Source: Heterocephalus glaber
Taxonomy: Eukaryota > Chordata > Mammalia > Rodentia > Bathyergidae
Direction: 5' to 3'
Length of the DNA stretch: 64,000 bases
Assembly: GCF_000247695.1 (NCBI RefSeq)
Contig: NW_004624778.1
Location: forward strand, 16,918,473-16,982,472
The position numbers and the translations under genes are program-made. The stretch's first letter is position 1, and every line of letters starts with the position of its first letter. The notes under the pieces were generated by a model that searched no databases, was not told the DNA's origin, and worked only from the letters and a program-made list of their open reading frames with translations. Of the stretch, positions 1 through 12,984 are shown one piece after another.

Positions 1-645
1 AAACCTGCTAGGTATCCAAACCGCAAGTTCATGTTCTCTAAAATCAAAGAATGAATTCTAAGAACAGAGGTTAAGAGTAGGAAAATTTTATTGGGAGAAA
101 GAAAGCTTCTGCCTAAGAGAGACAGAAGGGGGACTGGAAAGTGGGTTGTGGGCCCACCCCACTTTTCAAAGATGTTTTATACAGCAAAGCCATGTGGTGA
201 GGTGGATACAAAGTGGGACAAAACTAAAAGACCCAATGGAAATTTACAAGGTGGGCATGAGGTGGACAAAACCATGATCAACCAGTAAGATTACAAGTAC
301 AGTCACCGAGGTAATATTGATTAAATGGGGGTCAAATGGGGGAGCAAGTCACGTAGCAAGCAGACAAGGATTTTCAGTAAGGGTGGGTCAGGGATATTTC
401 CTGGAGAGGCTGGGGTAAGACCTTGGCCCCCCCACCCAGGTGATTGATACCTATTTAGAATATCAATCACTGCTATTAATTCTGCATGGGTGTGGTAATT
501 TCTCTTCTTATATAATACTGGCCTGCAGTGAATGTGTCTTCACTGTCCTCCGGGTTGGCTCCTTGATTGTCCTCCATGTTGGCTCCTCATGGCCCTGTCT
601 AACTGCCTACAAGATATTAATTAACTTACCTATCTGCAATAATGT
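1..645 (-). mobile_element. LTR-like element, antisense, probably cut by the window edge
   Basis: Positions about 31-155 are closely similar to 44046-44170, and a short block near 630-645 (ctatctgcaata) recurs near 44216-44227, so this is a dispersed repeat. Read on the minus strand it has the order of a retroviral LTR: a TGTAGGCAG start (reverse complement at 604-612), a TATATAAG box (507-514) and, about 415 bp further, an AATAAA polyadenylation signal (87-92). I infer a solitary LTR of an endogenous retrovirus or MaLR-type element. The family is not identified and both ends are uncertain, because the similarity to the second copy runs past 612 and the other end lies before the window. The short frames at 91-288 and 440-706 look like chance. 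Confidence 0.5.
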
Positions 646-1536
646 GACCAACACAGGAGGGATAACCTCACAGAAGCCAAACAGAAGATTGTTTCCAAAA
701 AGATAGAAATGTTCATTCTCTCAAATACTGATGACAGATATGTTAAAATACTGACAGTACAGTGACTGTTATAGAAAGGCACTTGAAAATGGAAAGAAAG
801 GGCGTTGAGGGATTGAACTGAGTGGCTGTTGATGTTATGTTGAGACATTTTTCTCTAGCAGAACAAAAAAAAAAATGAGTAACAACTTTAGGAGGTGTTT
901 TGCTGGAGAATATTTCATTGTTTGCTTCACTGATTTAATTTTGCTTAGTGTTTGAACATGAGAGATACTACAAGTTCTAGAAAAATGCAGTAGAAAGGGA
1001 AAAAATATAAATGCAGAAAAGGGAGTGGAAAATTGCAAAGGTGCAATCCGTTGAGTAGAAAAAAAAATAATTTAGCAAACAACATTCAGTTTTGGCAAAA
1101 CGAGCAAACAGCAAGTGTGGCAGATATATTTCTCTATTTGGAGCTGAGAAGATGATCAGTACAAGAAAAGTCATTATTGGAGTATGAAAGCTTGCAGGAG
1201 AGTATTGAGAGACTGATGGCAGGAAAAAGATGGGAATATTTATCCTGGTTTGTGGAAAAGAAAGCATAGCATATATGCAACTACTCCTGTGGCTGCTGAA
1301 CAATGTGGATTGACCTTTGCAATTTATTGTCATAAATTTCAGGTAAAACTAGCTAAAAGCAATTGTGTGGGTTTTTTTCTTCCCATGCTTGTTTGCTTGG
1401 TTGATGACCTAGGATAGGTAGATAATTGGTATTTCCTCTGTTTGGTCCTTTGCCCGGGAAAAAGGTATCAAGGTTGAGAGTTTTTGAAAAGGAATGATGA
1501 AAAAGAAGATATATAGAGTCTAACCTGCCTGTGAAA
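646..1536. other. Unannotated AT-rich sequence
   Basis: No gene, RNA or recognisable repeat seen. The antisense frames here (up to 118 codons, 977-1333) have no recognisable domain and unremarkable composition. Confidence 0.5.
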
Positions 1537-1549
1537 GAAAAAAGATGGC

Positions 1550-1719
1550 CTGTAATTTCAGTACTCAGGAGGCTGAGACAGGAGGATATCTGTGAGTTCG
1601 AGGCCAGCCTGAGCTACACAGAGAGTTCAAAACCAGCCTGAACTACAGAGAGAGAGAGACCCTGTTTCAAAAAACAAACAAACAAATTAAAAAAAAGAAA
1701 AGAACAAAAGAAAGAAGAA
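1550..1719 (+). mobile_element. B1 SINE with internal duplication
   Basis: The sequence shows the 7SL-derived B1 order: a 'cagtactcaggaggctgag' block, then 'gagttcgaggccagcctgagctacacagag', then a second quasi-repeat of that segment (gttcaaaaccagcctgaactacagag), the 'accctgtttc' end and an A-rich tail. The repeated middle is the 29-bp duplication typical of true B1. The first bases of the consensus are missing. A target-site duplication flanks it: gaaaaaagatggc at 1537-1549 and gaaaaagatggc at 1720-1731, differing only in A-run length. Confidence 0.88.
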
Positions 1720-1731
1720 GAAAAAGATGGC

Positions 1732-4700
1732 GTGGGAATGGGGCCAGCGGATTGATAACAGAAAAGTGGTAAAGTCGGTGGATTGTAGAATGATTCTCAT
1801 TTTACCAAAGAAAATGTTCAGGTTTAGAGATACTAGGTAATGTCCACCAGGCCCACACAGAAATGAATTAATGGGAGCACTAAGTTTTGAACCCAGGCCA
1901 ACACTGTTGATCATTTGGTTTGCATTTCCTATTAGATATAGAACCCTAAGATAAGGGAACAGATACAAATGGGAGAAAAAAAAAATAAGTCTCACCTTCA
2001 AGTGGTTTATGTTCTCAGTACATTTAGCTTCTAGGAAGAGGGTAAGATTTAGATCAGCAACTTGGACACAGGCTTATTTATCCTGCAGACATCAGAAAAG
2101 TGCAGGAAAAACATAGGAAGCATTGAGTATAAACATACTGAGAAAAGAGAATTAAGAGAACTCAGTTATCCACATTTCCCTCACTTTCCTAATTTTCTCA
2201 GAATGAACATACCCGGAAGGTTCTGTACTTCACAACTCTGATCACACTAATTCACTTGCATCACTCTCATTTTCTCTGTGGAAGCTAAGAAGCACCTCAG
2301 AGGAACTGCAGTTTGTCAAGACAGCAAAACTGATACCTCAGTAAATGTTCTTAAACAAGCTTAAAAGCTGAGGGCATCTCTAAATGTAGTTCTGGTTTTT
2401 GCCTCTCAATTCCAAGTTGTAAAATATATTTGTTATGAAAAGTTTGGAGAGGAAATTAATATCGCAAAGAAGTGCCTTACGTTAGCCCCCCAGGTTTGTT
2501 AGCAATAAAATGCAGCCTGGAATTATTTAGCGGCGTTGGTCTGGAACCATTAGAGAAACATAACTGAGGCTCAGAGAAAATGCAAACCATGAACCTGAGA
2601 AGATGTTTTATAATTAAACAATATTAATTGAAATAAAACTAAATGAAATTAGCATACATTAGATAAATATAGGAGAAATGATATCAGATTTTTAAATATT
2701 TTTAAGATACAATTTCTTTAGTATCCATTTTGAGTCTGATATATCTTCCATCTGAAGTCATTTTGGTGTAATCTCCATAAAACACAAGCTAGGATTGTAC
2801 AATCTAGATAGTCTCAACAGCAGTTGAGGTTAAACTTGACTGTTTCATTTATTATGTTGCTTTTTTGCATAGAAAATGATAGCATCCATTAGATTTCCAA
2901 AACTGTCCCCAGAATCACTCAGTCCACTAGAAAACTCTTTGCATTCAATTGACAGAATCTAAGAAAATCATTTTAATATTTCCACGATATTTTGTAGAAA
3001 TTACCATAGTGAATATAAATGGATTTTTCAAATACTTTGCAAAACATATATTAGTAGTTTAAAAAGAATATTTAGGAACAATTTATTTCAAAAAACTAAC
3101 CAATATTACATATATAATCCTAGTGAAATTAGGAAAAAATACTTTGTCTTTCACACATAACTTTGTCTCAGGGTAAATAGTAAGAAAGTCTATTTTCTTT
3201 TTTGTTTTATTTTTTGTAGAAACTTAATGTCTTCCTACCAAAACATTTCTCATCTTTCAGTGAAATCTACTTGACAGACCATTTGTGCTTTTTCTGAGAA
3301 GCAGTAGATATTAACTTGATAGTTGTCTATCTTATTTTCACATGGATAAAGTAGAAAAAACACATACACAGGAGATTTCTCTATGAATGAATGCCTCATA
3401 GTGACTTTAAATAAAATCCATCTCTTTAAAATATGAAGTGGACTGTAGATTTTCATCTGTTATGAAGTGATGAATTTGAATGATACACAGAATCTCATAT
3501 ATATATAGTTATTGTATCAATATATATTTCTCAAAAGATTGTCTCCATTTCAATATTTCCTGTGTGTTTATAAGAAAAACATAGTTCCAAAAGAAAGCAA
3601 AACATAGTTGTGTTTCATTTAGATGCCAATACAGATATTTCCCTCCAGGAAATAAAATACAGTGGCACTTAAGGGAATCACTGTTAGTCTAAAAAACCCA
3701 ATGCTCCTATCATTTGGACTCTTTATTATAGAGGAAACAATAAAGAATTTAAAGATTATTTCTGTTATAACCTTGGTTAATTCTTTTACATATTTACTCA
3801 TTTATACATTTACTTGATTTTTAGTAACTATCCATTGACTGTATGGTATATCATGGTTACCAGCTAACCATTTTATCTTCCACTAGTTTTTCATTGCTCT
3901 ACAGCAGAGAGCCTCAGCACCCCCAGCAGCAGCAATCAATGGAAAACTGACTACTGGCAACACCTGAGATTGAGTAGTTTCTGGTCTTTCATGAATTAAC
4001 TTCTTTACCTATACAGTAATAAAGGGAACAGATGCTCGCCCCTTGCCTATTGCTTAGAGAAGGTTGGGTATTTTCTGACTAAGCTTTAATACAGTCAAGG
4101 GTCTTTCAAGTTTATGGCTAAACAAGTCCATGATCCTAAATCTCAGTTGTAGCTGGCATTGCAGCTGCTCATTTTCCTGCTCTTGAGGAACTGAAGCTGA
4201 GTGCACCTGGGCTAACAGGTGGCGCCTTCACCTCCAGCATGGAGAATAGAAAACTTGAGATACCAGAGGTGAAGTCTTCAAAAATTTTAAGAAACATAAA
4301 AATCCCTTAAACCAGACACTTCTTTGAAATGTAGGATACCTTTTCCCTATACTCTAACAAACACTTCAAATTCAAGAAGTCTCCTCCTCAGAAAATCTGT
4401 ATTTTTAGAAAGTGGCCCAAACAATATAAAGATTGTTTGAAGATCCCTCTAAAATTAAGTCTCATCAAGTCAATGGCTTCTAAACTTCCTAAATACAGTC
4501 AAATTCACTCTTATAGACAAAGATCTCTAGGCATCTTGAGATCCTATCATATGCAAAAGCAAAGCTATGTAAAGCAGAGATATTATCATTGGTCTCCTTG
4601 GGATGCAAGCAGTGGTGTACTGGAGCCAACTTGTACTGGCTCAAAAGAATGGGTTGTTAATTAGGAATCTTGTGAGCTCATGATTAAATGGGGATATTCT

Positions 4701-7700
4701 TAAAAATTAAATTAAATAAATTTACAGTTAAATTATATTAAATACAAAGTTCTAACAATGTTGAACCTATGGCTTTCATATCATGTCATTTTACTGTTAT
4801 CTGTGCCCTTCAGGGCACATTTACATGTTATCTGTGTGCTGGGTATATGGCACATCTACTCCCAACTCTGCCCTCAGTGGTATTGCACTGGTAGCTCGGA
4901 ACTAGTGTTGGTGGTTGTAATTAGACCACAGAACTTAGAAAAATACTACAAATGAAGGCTTCTTTTTCCCAAAACAGCCAGCTTCTGAACACATGGTTAA
5001 ACAGAGGGAGGAAAAGCTGACCTACTTATATTTTGGCTATGAACATGAAAAGGTAGAAATTCACCACCAGAGATGGTAAGTGCAGATTTCTTAGCCTCTA
5101 CTTGTTTCCTCAGGGGACTCTGAGGCACCTCAGGAAAACAATACATAAGTAAAGAAGGGGGTGGTGGTGTCTGACCCATTTATATCTTGGCTTGGAACAA
5201 GAAACGATTAAAAAAATGAAGAAGAAGGTCTAGGTTTCTATCATGAGCACACATATCGTAAATTTGGTCATAGGCATCTTGACATTTGCTCACATTCCTA
5301 GGAAAACCAGGACTTAGAGTAGACCTAAGCACTTATTCTGAAAACAGGCTATCATTTTCCAAAGTCTCCTTTACATAGCAATGATTACTAGGATGTAAAT
5401 ATATACATATATAAATATCTCCAAATTACACCTTCATTGTTTAGGCCAGAACACAGTTCCTCCATCTTCAGTGTTGGTGAATCACAAGAAGTTCTCTATA
5501 CCTTCTGTGCAATTCAAGTGACTTTCTTGCATAACAGATCCACATTTAGCATTTACTTAAGCAAGATTACTTATTGGTGTTTTTCCTGCCTGTGTTTATA
5601 ACTTATACTTTTTTCTTTAACACTAATATAATGTGATTTGTTTCTGAAGTAGATGTGCACAGTACCTTTAATGTTATATTTGTAATAAATATAAATAATC
5701 TTATTAGCAATAAATTATTTCAGCTTTTTATAAATGAAATGATCAGAACTTTGTTACTTAGAGAATAATTTTTTTATTTAAGGACTTTAGATAATTTTTA
5801 TATAATATACACTCTAGATCCTATCACTTTGACATTTATTCATTACATCTTTTTAATTAAATTACTGTCTATCTATTATTTAACAATTAGATATCAGCAT
5901 CCTGAAGAGATCTCATTAAATAATCTGGAATTTAGATCGCTGAAGTAAGGAACCTAGTTTGCAGCATAATAAGTGAAGTAGACCAGTACTGTATGTCCAT
6001 TTTTTTAAAAAAAAAACACCTTTGAATTATATATAAAAGGATAAGCTACTTACCCTAAAATCTCTACTTAAAGTAACAAAATATCTTTAAATTCTTATAT
6101 TGAGATTTAGTTTAGAATACCAGATGAAAAGTATAATTTTTAATGAATTACTGTCATATTTTATCTCTAATTGATAGTGAATTTCTTTTACTTTAAAATT
6201 TTTTTAAATGTAGTCTTTTTTATTATATTCTTCAATAAAAAGAAAGTATTTTTTTCTAGCAGTAGTTTCTAGAATCCTGGTTTTGATTTCAGAATGGAGG
6301 TTTTTTTTCTCCATACTGAGATGGACATGGATGTCAAGAACTTTATGATGGGATACAAGTTGACAGAATGATGCACACAGGAGTCAGATGTTACCAATAA
6401 GAAAACATTCTTACTCTGTGACATGTTGGTCTTGTGAGGAACTGACATTGATGGGAAGTGATGCTCTTTAGCCAAAGGGAAAATCATCTATTCTGCTGTC
6501 ATATCACATTTGGCTCACACCACATAAAGATTTTTGTTATGATGCTATTCTAAGAAAATGTATTTCTGACTGTTATGGACTTTTTAGATGAGAAGCCATA
6601 AGTGACTATAAAATGCATAAACCTACCTGTCATACTAAGACCCTGATAAAAGAAAGTTATGCTTTTGTAACTATCATATCTAGATGTGTGAAATAGAAAA
6701 TAAAGCCAGTATCTCAACAATACACAAACCATATCCTGTGTTTGCCTAATGCCGACCATCAGCAAGGCCTTATCTGCCTTACCAGAGGATTGTGACTAAG
6801 GGTACAACAAGTTTGAGAAGGAAGTTTTCATGAACCAACTACAGACTTATTTAGGTTCTAGATTTTATATTTAATAGAGTGATTTTAGAACACAAAAAAT
6901 AACATTTAAGTGAGTATTAGATTGAAACTTTCAAATGTAGGAGTCTTACACAAATTCTATTTAATCTTCCATATGTGGTGAATCTTCCAGGATTAATGAT
7001 TTCGATTTATTCTGTACTTACTTTCAATTTCCTCTATCACATATATAACGACAATAACAAAGCCAGAATCACAAAGCTTTCATCTTGCATCTATAATTTT
7101 CATTTTTGTGTTTCATAAAATATGTGCGAAAATACGGAAAGGTCCAACTCTCTGATCTTCTATCTGGTACTTGAGTCTTTTTATAATACCTCCTTCAGGC
7201 TCACCCCTGAAGGAAACTGTTGACAGATTTTTTTCCCCTTACTAAGCAGCCATTTTGTCAAATGTAGGTGTCACTTTCAGAAATTTATATTCTAAGTGCT
7301 ATCCTTCTATAATTCCCACTCATAAAATTATTCCCTCTGGGACGGTAAAGAACAATTGTAGTGAGTTTAGTGACTTTTCTTAATGTCATAACTCTAAATA
7401 TTTGAAGAAGACAAGTCCCCCTTCCTTATATCAATTTTTTCCTCTGAATTAAATAATCTGAGTTTCTATGAATATTTCTGGTTTGTCAGCTCCCTACTTG
7501 ATATGTCATCTTCCTCTGCATAGTTTACAGATGTTATATGACTTCAAGGCAGCCTTTATAAGTTCCTTATTTTAAATGTTCTAATATTACTCATATATCC
7601 TGCGATCCCATTGGTGTTGCAGATGGTCACATTATCTTACAGGTGCTTCATAGAACTGATTCTCTGTGGAAACTTTTAAGTATTTCATGAACGTTCTAAC

Positions 7701-8100
7701 AAATTTTATGTCCTTCACCTTATTTGTGTCTGGCTTTTGTGGCTTCACATACAAGACATCTTCATGTATCTTTGTTACATTTTTGTTTTAGATTAATTCT
7801 ACTGTCACAACATTTCAGGGTCCTTTGGAACCCCTATATCTTTTTTAAACATTTAAAAGAACATTTTAAACATTTAAAAAATATTGGTTGTATATATCCC
7901 TGAAATGTGTCTTGCAATGTGCAAGATGCTATTTCTGTGGTTAGTAATTGATACAACATCCCAGAAATCTTCCCTCCTACCTAAATTTACCTTGAAAATA
8001 CTTCCTTTAAACATCTTAAACTAAAGAACCATCCTAAGAGATAGTCTATTTTTCCCCAGATCTCTACTGTCTTCACTCTCAGTGAAATAATTAACCTCAT
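1732..8100. other. Long AT-rich stretch without recognisable gene or repeat
   Basis: No coding region or named element could be supported in this 6.4 kb. All open frames are short and lack domains. Only small structures are visible: a 7-bp hairpin with a 4-base loop at 4802-4819 (arms tgtgccc/gggcaca) and a 9-bp hairpin with a 6-base loop at 7191-7214 (arms tccttcagg/cctgaagga). Very old, diverged repeats would escape me here. Confidence 0.5.
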
Positions 8101-8112
8101 AAAAACTTTCAA

Positions 8113-9087
8113 ATCAATAAAGGTTTACTATCTAGAATATATAAAGAACATAAAAAAGAATCAGATCTTCCAAATTTAAAGACCCAATCCAAAAATGGGC
8201 ATCTGAAAAGAACAGACATTTTTCAGACAAAGAACTAGAAATAGCAAATAAGAATAATGAAAAATGTTCAACATCACTGGTCATTCAAAAAATGCATATG
8301 AAAACAATGCTGAGATTCCACCTCACCCCAGAAAGAATAGCTGTTATCAAGAAATCAACCAATAACAAATGCCAGTGGGGCTGCAGGGAAAAAGGAACCC
8401 TTTACTGTTGGTAGGAATATAGACTGGTGCAACCACTGTGGAAATCAATATGGAGATACCTCAAAGAACTAGGATTGCAGATCCCATTGGACCCAGTTAT
8501 CCCCCTGCTGGGTATCTTCCCAAAAGAATTAAAAGAACCATGCCACAGCAATATATGTGCACCCAAGTTCATAGCAGCATAGTTTGCAATAGCTGAAACT
8601 GGGAAACAGGAGACTGGATAAAGAAGATGTGAGTTTTTAAAAAATAAAATGGAGGACTATTCACCCATAAAAAATGAGAAATTAGGGACTTTTATAACTA
8701 AATGGATGCACATTGAACCCATACTTTTAAGTGAAATAAATAGAACACACATGCGTAAATACCAAATAGTTTCTCTGATGTGAGAAACTAAAAGTGTAAA
8801 TGAGGATCAAAATGTATAATAGATAATGTGAAATGCGAAGAACAGGTCCAAAGGGGAAGGGGTAGTGGGAGAGGAAGGGGAAAGGAAAGAAGGGAAAGGA
8901 ATAAATATAAGAAAAGGAAAAAATGGAAGCAAAGTCTTTGCAAATAGGGACGGGGAGGCCTTGAAGGGAGATGGGGAATAGGGAAAAAAATAAGAACCAA
9001 GATACATCATGTAAAGGTACAAATTCCCAATAATGAATGTCATCATATTGTATACCTAAAAGCTACCAATAAAATTAATAAATTTTC
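8113..9087 (+). mobile_element. L1 LINE, 5'-truncated 3' end
   Basis: The sequence runs parallel to the ORF2 C-terminal region and 3' UTR of the L1 at 35240-41279, starting at the 'tactatctagaat' block. It carries translated remnants of the ORF2 C-terminus (a 'gactggtgcaaccactgtggaaatc' segment and the usual cysteine-poor end), then a purine-rich 3' UTR near 8840-8960 and an AATAAA-containing end at 9069-9080. Flanks give a weak target duplication, aaaaactttcaa (8101-8112) and aaaaatctttcaa (9088-9100). The antisense frames at 8788-9046 are the complement of the purine-rich tract, not genes. Confidence 0.9.
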
Positions 9088-9100
9088 AAAAATCTTTCAA

Positions 9101-9611
9101 CTTTATCCTTCAAAATTTTTTTACTCTATCATTTTCCTTACTATTTCATGCCCTTTGCACACTGGACGTTGGGGTTGATCCTATGACTAACTTTATTCAG
9201 CACCCTCAAGAACATTCAACTATCCATTCATTTTATTTATTTATGCTTTAATATTAATCTTAGTTATCTGATATCAGTTCTGTGAATTTCTTGCCTGGTC
9301 CTCAAGTCAAGCTAATGAGTACTGCAGAAGAAAACACTACAGTGTTTGGAATGCATAGATCTGAAGGACTCTAATAAGCCACTACAGTTATTTCCATGTA
9401 GTCATCAGTTATTTACCTAATAAATCTGTAGTTTTCTTAATTTTTTTATGACATTCACAAAACGAATTCAGGTATTTCTTCTGCTTCATGTTAATATTAC
9501 ATTTTTTTGCCTTTAATAACAAGGTTAAGTAATATGCAGGGCTGACTCCTTTAACATAGCCCATTTTCATCAAAACTAAAATCATACCAAGAAACAGTCA
9601 TGCCATGATTG
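9101..9611. other. Unannotated AT-rich sequence
   Basis: Nothing recognisable between the L1 tail and the next ID element. Confidence 0.45.
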
Positions 9612-9691
9612 TTTTTTTCGTACCAGGGATCGAACTCAGGACCTTACACTTGTGAGACAGGCAGCGTCACCACTGAGCTAAATGCCCCGCT
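9612..9691 (-). mobile_element. ID SINE, antisense
   Basis: The reverse complement reads as a tRNA-Ala-like ID element: GGGGCATTTAGCTCAGTGG (Pol III A-box region), then the lineage-specific middle, then GAGTTCGATCCCTGGTACG (B box) and an A tail (T run at 9611-9618). The flanking tgccatgattg and caccatgagt with adjoining T runs may be a decayed target duplication. Confidence 0.85.
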
Positions 9692-11045
9692 CACCATGAG
9701 TTTTTTATAAAATTATTCAAAGCTGATTTATTTACATAATTATTTCAAATTTCCATCTTGCCTCATTTCCGTGTTAAGGTGAATGTATTTTTAATATTCC
9801 CACTTAAAAAACCATAACCAAAGGAGGTGATAAAGAGAAAATTGGTCCTCTTCTTTGACTTACTGGTTTTTCTACTGAATTATATCTGATTTTACTTTAA
9901 AAATTTCTTGAATTATTTTTGTGAATGGTTCACCAAACATGTGAACCAATGCGTATGACTTCATGATTGGTATAAATATTTTTCTGTATGGAATAGTTAA
10001 GGGGTTTAATCAAAAGTAAGATACAAAAGTAAAAGAAACATATTTCTCATTCTTTCTAGTCTAAAAATATATTGCCCAGCCAGCTGTTTTAATGCTTAGG
10101 AAATCAAACATCACAGAAACACATGCCAGATAGACCACACAAATCATATGTATCCCCCGTGGGAAAGAGTCTGTCTTCTAAACAGTGCCTTAGGGTGACA
10201 TAATTGAAAGAACATTAGTCACAAAATCACCCTAAATCCTGATCTTAAAGACCATATAAACACTGCTATGTCTAGGTCCCTCAATAAGTGTGCAACACAC
10301 ATGAAACCCACACATTTTTAACTTCAATTAGTGCCTCCCCTGTTCTAATCTGAGGGAAAGCACAGATGCTCATACGCAAACACCCATTCTCAGTGAATTG
10401 GTAGTGCCTTTTGTAGCTAACTCTCTTGAGAAAACAATAATTTAGTTCTTAATGATTGATTTAAAGCTGAAGTTTTTGATAACAAGACACTTTGTTCCTT
10501 TTTTCCTCTTTTCTTCCTTATAAATATATTCATTTTATTATTTATACACGACAAATATGTGTAACAAGGGGAGAGTCACATAATTTTTGTTTGACAAACC
10601 TCTTAAATGTGAGGAAGGATGCCCTCTAGATAGCCAATTTCCATTCTTTTCATTCCAATGTTAATGGTGTTATTTAAAGTTATTGGATGCACAGCATCAA
10701 ATGCCATTATTTCAAATGACTTCATGACACACAGTGCATTGTGTAAGGAATATCAAGTAGAGGTTCTCAAGTGTTTTACCCTTTAAAATACAAAAGGAGA
10801 AATGCAATTACTGTTTATTATTTAGTTACCTAATGCCTGCCCATCATGTCTTTTTGAATTTGGCCCAGTAACTTATAATTAAAAGAATCATTATCCCTGC
10901 TGGATGTGGGCACAGATTCACATTATTTCCTGTGAAGCCTGTCGGCTGTCTCGCTTTAGCTTTAATGAAAATTTAAACATCTTAGAATGACATGAGGTAC
11001 CTGGGATTATTTTTCTTTCATCTGAACAGAGTTAAAAGAGGAAAG

Positions 11046-11047
<2 letters not shown>
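9692..11047. other. Unannotated AT-rich sequence
   Basis: No gene or clear repeat. The stretch near 10860-11040 is slightly less AT-rich and free of recognisable repeats, but nothing identifies its role. Confidence 0.45.

Positions 11048-11083
<36 letters not shown>
11048..11083. repeat. (GT)n microsatellite
   Basis: About 18 uninterrupted GT units. It sits at the 3'-end side of an antisense ancient L1. Confidence 0.95.
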
Positions 11084-11084
<1 letters not shown>

Positions 11085-11085
<1 letters not shown>

Positions 11086-12514
11086 AAATATACATAGCAA
11101 CATTTACCATTTTAATCATATTTTAGTTTTTGTTTTTTATTAGTACTTGTTTGCAGTATACACTGATTATATTCCTTGTGGGCAATTGGTACATTACATA
11201 ACACAATGCAGTGGAATTCAGTACATATTGTGTTGTAGCAATTACCATCATCTATCTCCAGAACTTTTTTATCATTTCACAGAAAAAATTTGTGCCTATT
11301 AGATAATACCCATTCCCTTTCTTTCCCAGAACTTGGTAAATTCTGTCCAACTTTCTGTGTCTATGAATTTGCCTCATTTAGGCACCTCATATAAATGGAA
11401 TCATATATTACTTTTCCATTTGTGTCTGGATCCTTTCATTATCATGTTTTTGAGATTCACTCATGCTGCATTTTATAGTAATTTGTTCCTTTTCATTGCT
11501 AAGTATTTGTCCATTGTATGGATATAACAAAATGTTTATTCATTCTCTTACTGATAATAACTTGTTTCTACATAATGTTATTTTTAAAGTAAGCTGCCAC
11601 CACTTAGCAAATCTTTTGTGACTATAAACTAGAAATTATTTAGAAATAAAACTACTGAGTGAAAACTTAATTATATGCCTCACTTGATTAGAAAGTTCTC
11701 CAAAATGATTTAAGCATGCTAAATTACCCTCAACAGCATGTGAAAGTCCCATTTGTCTTATCCTAAATACCAATACCATACATGGTATCAGTAAATATTA
11801 ATTTTGGCAAATGTGAAGTATGCACATATGTCTCACTATGGTTTTTATTTCTATTTATCTGACAACTAAAGATGTTGAGTATTTTTCATTTGTTTGTTGA
11901 CCACTTGGACATTTTATTTTGATCATGTTTGAAGTGGTACCATCAATCTTTAAAATTAGTAATTGTAAGAATTATTTATATATTCCAGAAGAAAGTCCTC
12001 ATTAGATTTTGAAATTGTAAATATTTCTCCATATGGAAGGTTTATTTTTTTTTTAGTGTTATCTTTTGATGAGCAGAAGTTTCTTATTTTGATGAAATGC
12101 AAGTTTTTATTTCTTTTATGTCTAACGTCTCTTATGAACTGTTTAGGAAAGCTTTGTTGTACCCCAAGGTGAGATGATGTTCTTACTTACTCTGTTTTAC
12201 ATTTAGTTCTATGATCCATCTTGAATTCATGTTTGTGTATGGCTAGAGAAAGCAGCCAAGGTTTTGATTTTTGGGTTTTTTTCTTCATGTAGATATCCAG
12301 TTTTTTTACCATGATAATATTAAAAGATTCCACTATCCTCATTGGATTATTTAGTAACTTTGTCAAAAATCAGTCAATTATATATATTTGTATCTATTTC
12401 TGTTTTTCTGTGAAAATTTTCTATTTTCAATTTACCTATTTGTTTATTCCTTTGCTAATACCAAGTAGTCTTGTTCACTTTACGTTTATTGCTAGTTTTG
12501 AAATCAGATAGTAC
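11085..12514 (-). mobile_element. Ancient L1 (mammal-wide L1M type), antisense
   Basis: The plus strand follows the reverse complement of an old L1 3' end and ORF2 C-terminal half. It includes 'acctcatataaatggaatcatat', 'gattcactcatgctgcat', 'gatgttgagtatttttcat', 'tttgatgagcagaagtttct' and 'gatatccagttttttt' in the expected order over 1.4 kb. Many mutations have destroyed all frames. The frames at 11333-11527 and 12311-12511 are shadows of it. Confidence 0.82.
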
Positions 12515-12845
12515 AAGATGAGATCCCTTACCTGAAATTTCAAAAACTAAAATGCTCCAAAGTGTGACTTTTGAGTGCAACCATTATGCCACAAATGAAA
12601 AATTCCACACTAGACCTCATGTGATATGTCACAGTCAAGATGCACATGAACTTAAAATATTGTATAAAATTACATTCAAACTATGTGTATAAGTTGTATA
12701 TGAAGCATACATAAGTTTTGTGTTTAGATTTGGAGCTCATCCCAATCTATCTCATTACAAATATGCAGTTATTAAAAAAAAACTTTAATCTGAAACATTT
12801 CTGGTCCTAAGCATTTCAGATCAGGGCTACTCATCCTCTATAAGT
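12515..12845. mobile_element. TcMar-Tigger DNA transposon fossil
   Basis: The sequence contains 'cctgaaatttcaaaaactaaaatgctccaaa' near one end and 'atctgaaacatttctggtcctaagcatttcagatcagggctactcatcc' at the other. The two ends are partly inverted repeats of each other, and this pattern is known from non-autonomous Tigger/MER elements. No transposase frame is present. The exact subfamily is not determined. Confidence 0.7.
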
Positions 12846-12889
12846 CTTCCATTATTATTATTTTCCTTCAAGCTAGATCAATATATTCC

Positions 12890-12976
12890 CTTTTTTTTTT
12901 TCGGTACTGGGGATTGAACTCATGACCTTGTGCTTGCAAGGCAGGTTCGGAGCCACTGAGCTAAATCCCCAGTCCT
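12890..12976 (-). mobile_element. ID SINE, antisense
   Basis: The reverse complement begins GGACTGGGGATTTAGCTCAGTGG, carries the lineage-specific 'cttgcaag' hairpin section and a B box (gagttcaatcccc), and ends in an A tail (T run 12891-12900). A short target duplication, tatattcc, occurs at 12882-12889 and 12977-12984, with following T runs. Confidence 0.9.
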
Positions 12977-12984
12977 TATATTCC

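Noticed and set aside
7191..7214. 9-bp hairpin followed by a T run, resembling a bacterial terminator
   Set aside because: Rodent nuclear DNA does not use such terminators, and a short hairpin like this is expected by chance.
8788..9046. Hydrophobic antisense frames, also at 31827-32289, 34959-35249 and 40974-41267
   Set aside because: All are the complement of the purine-rich L1 3' UTR, which gives Phe/Leu/Ser/Pro-rich chance frames that look like membrane segments.
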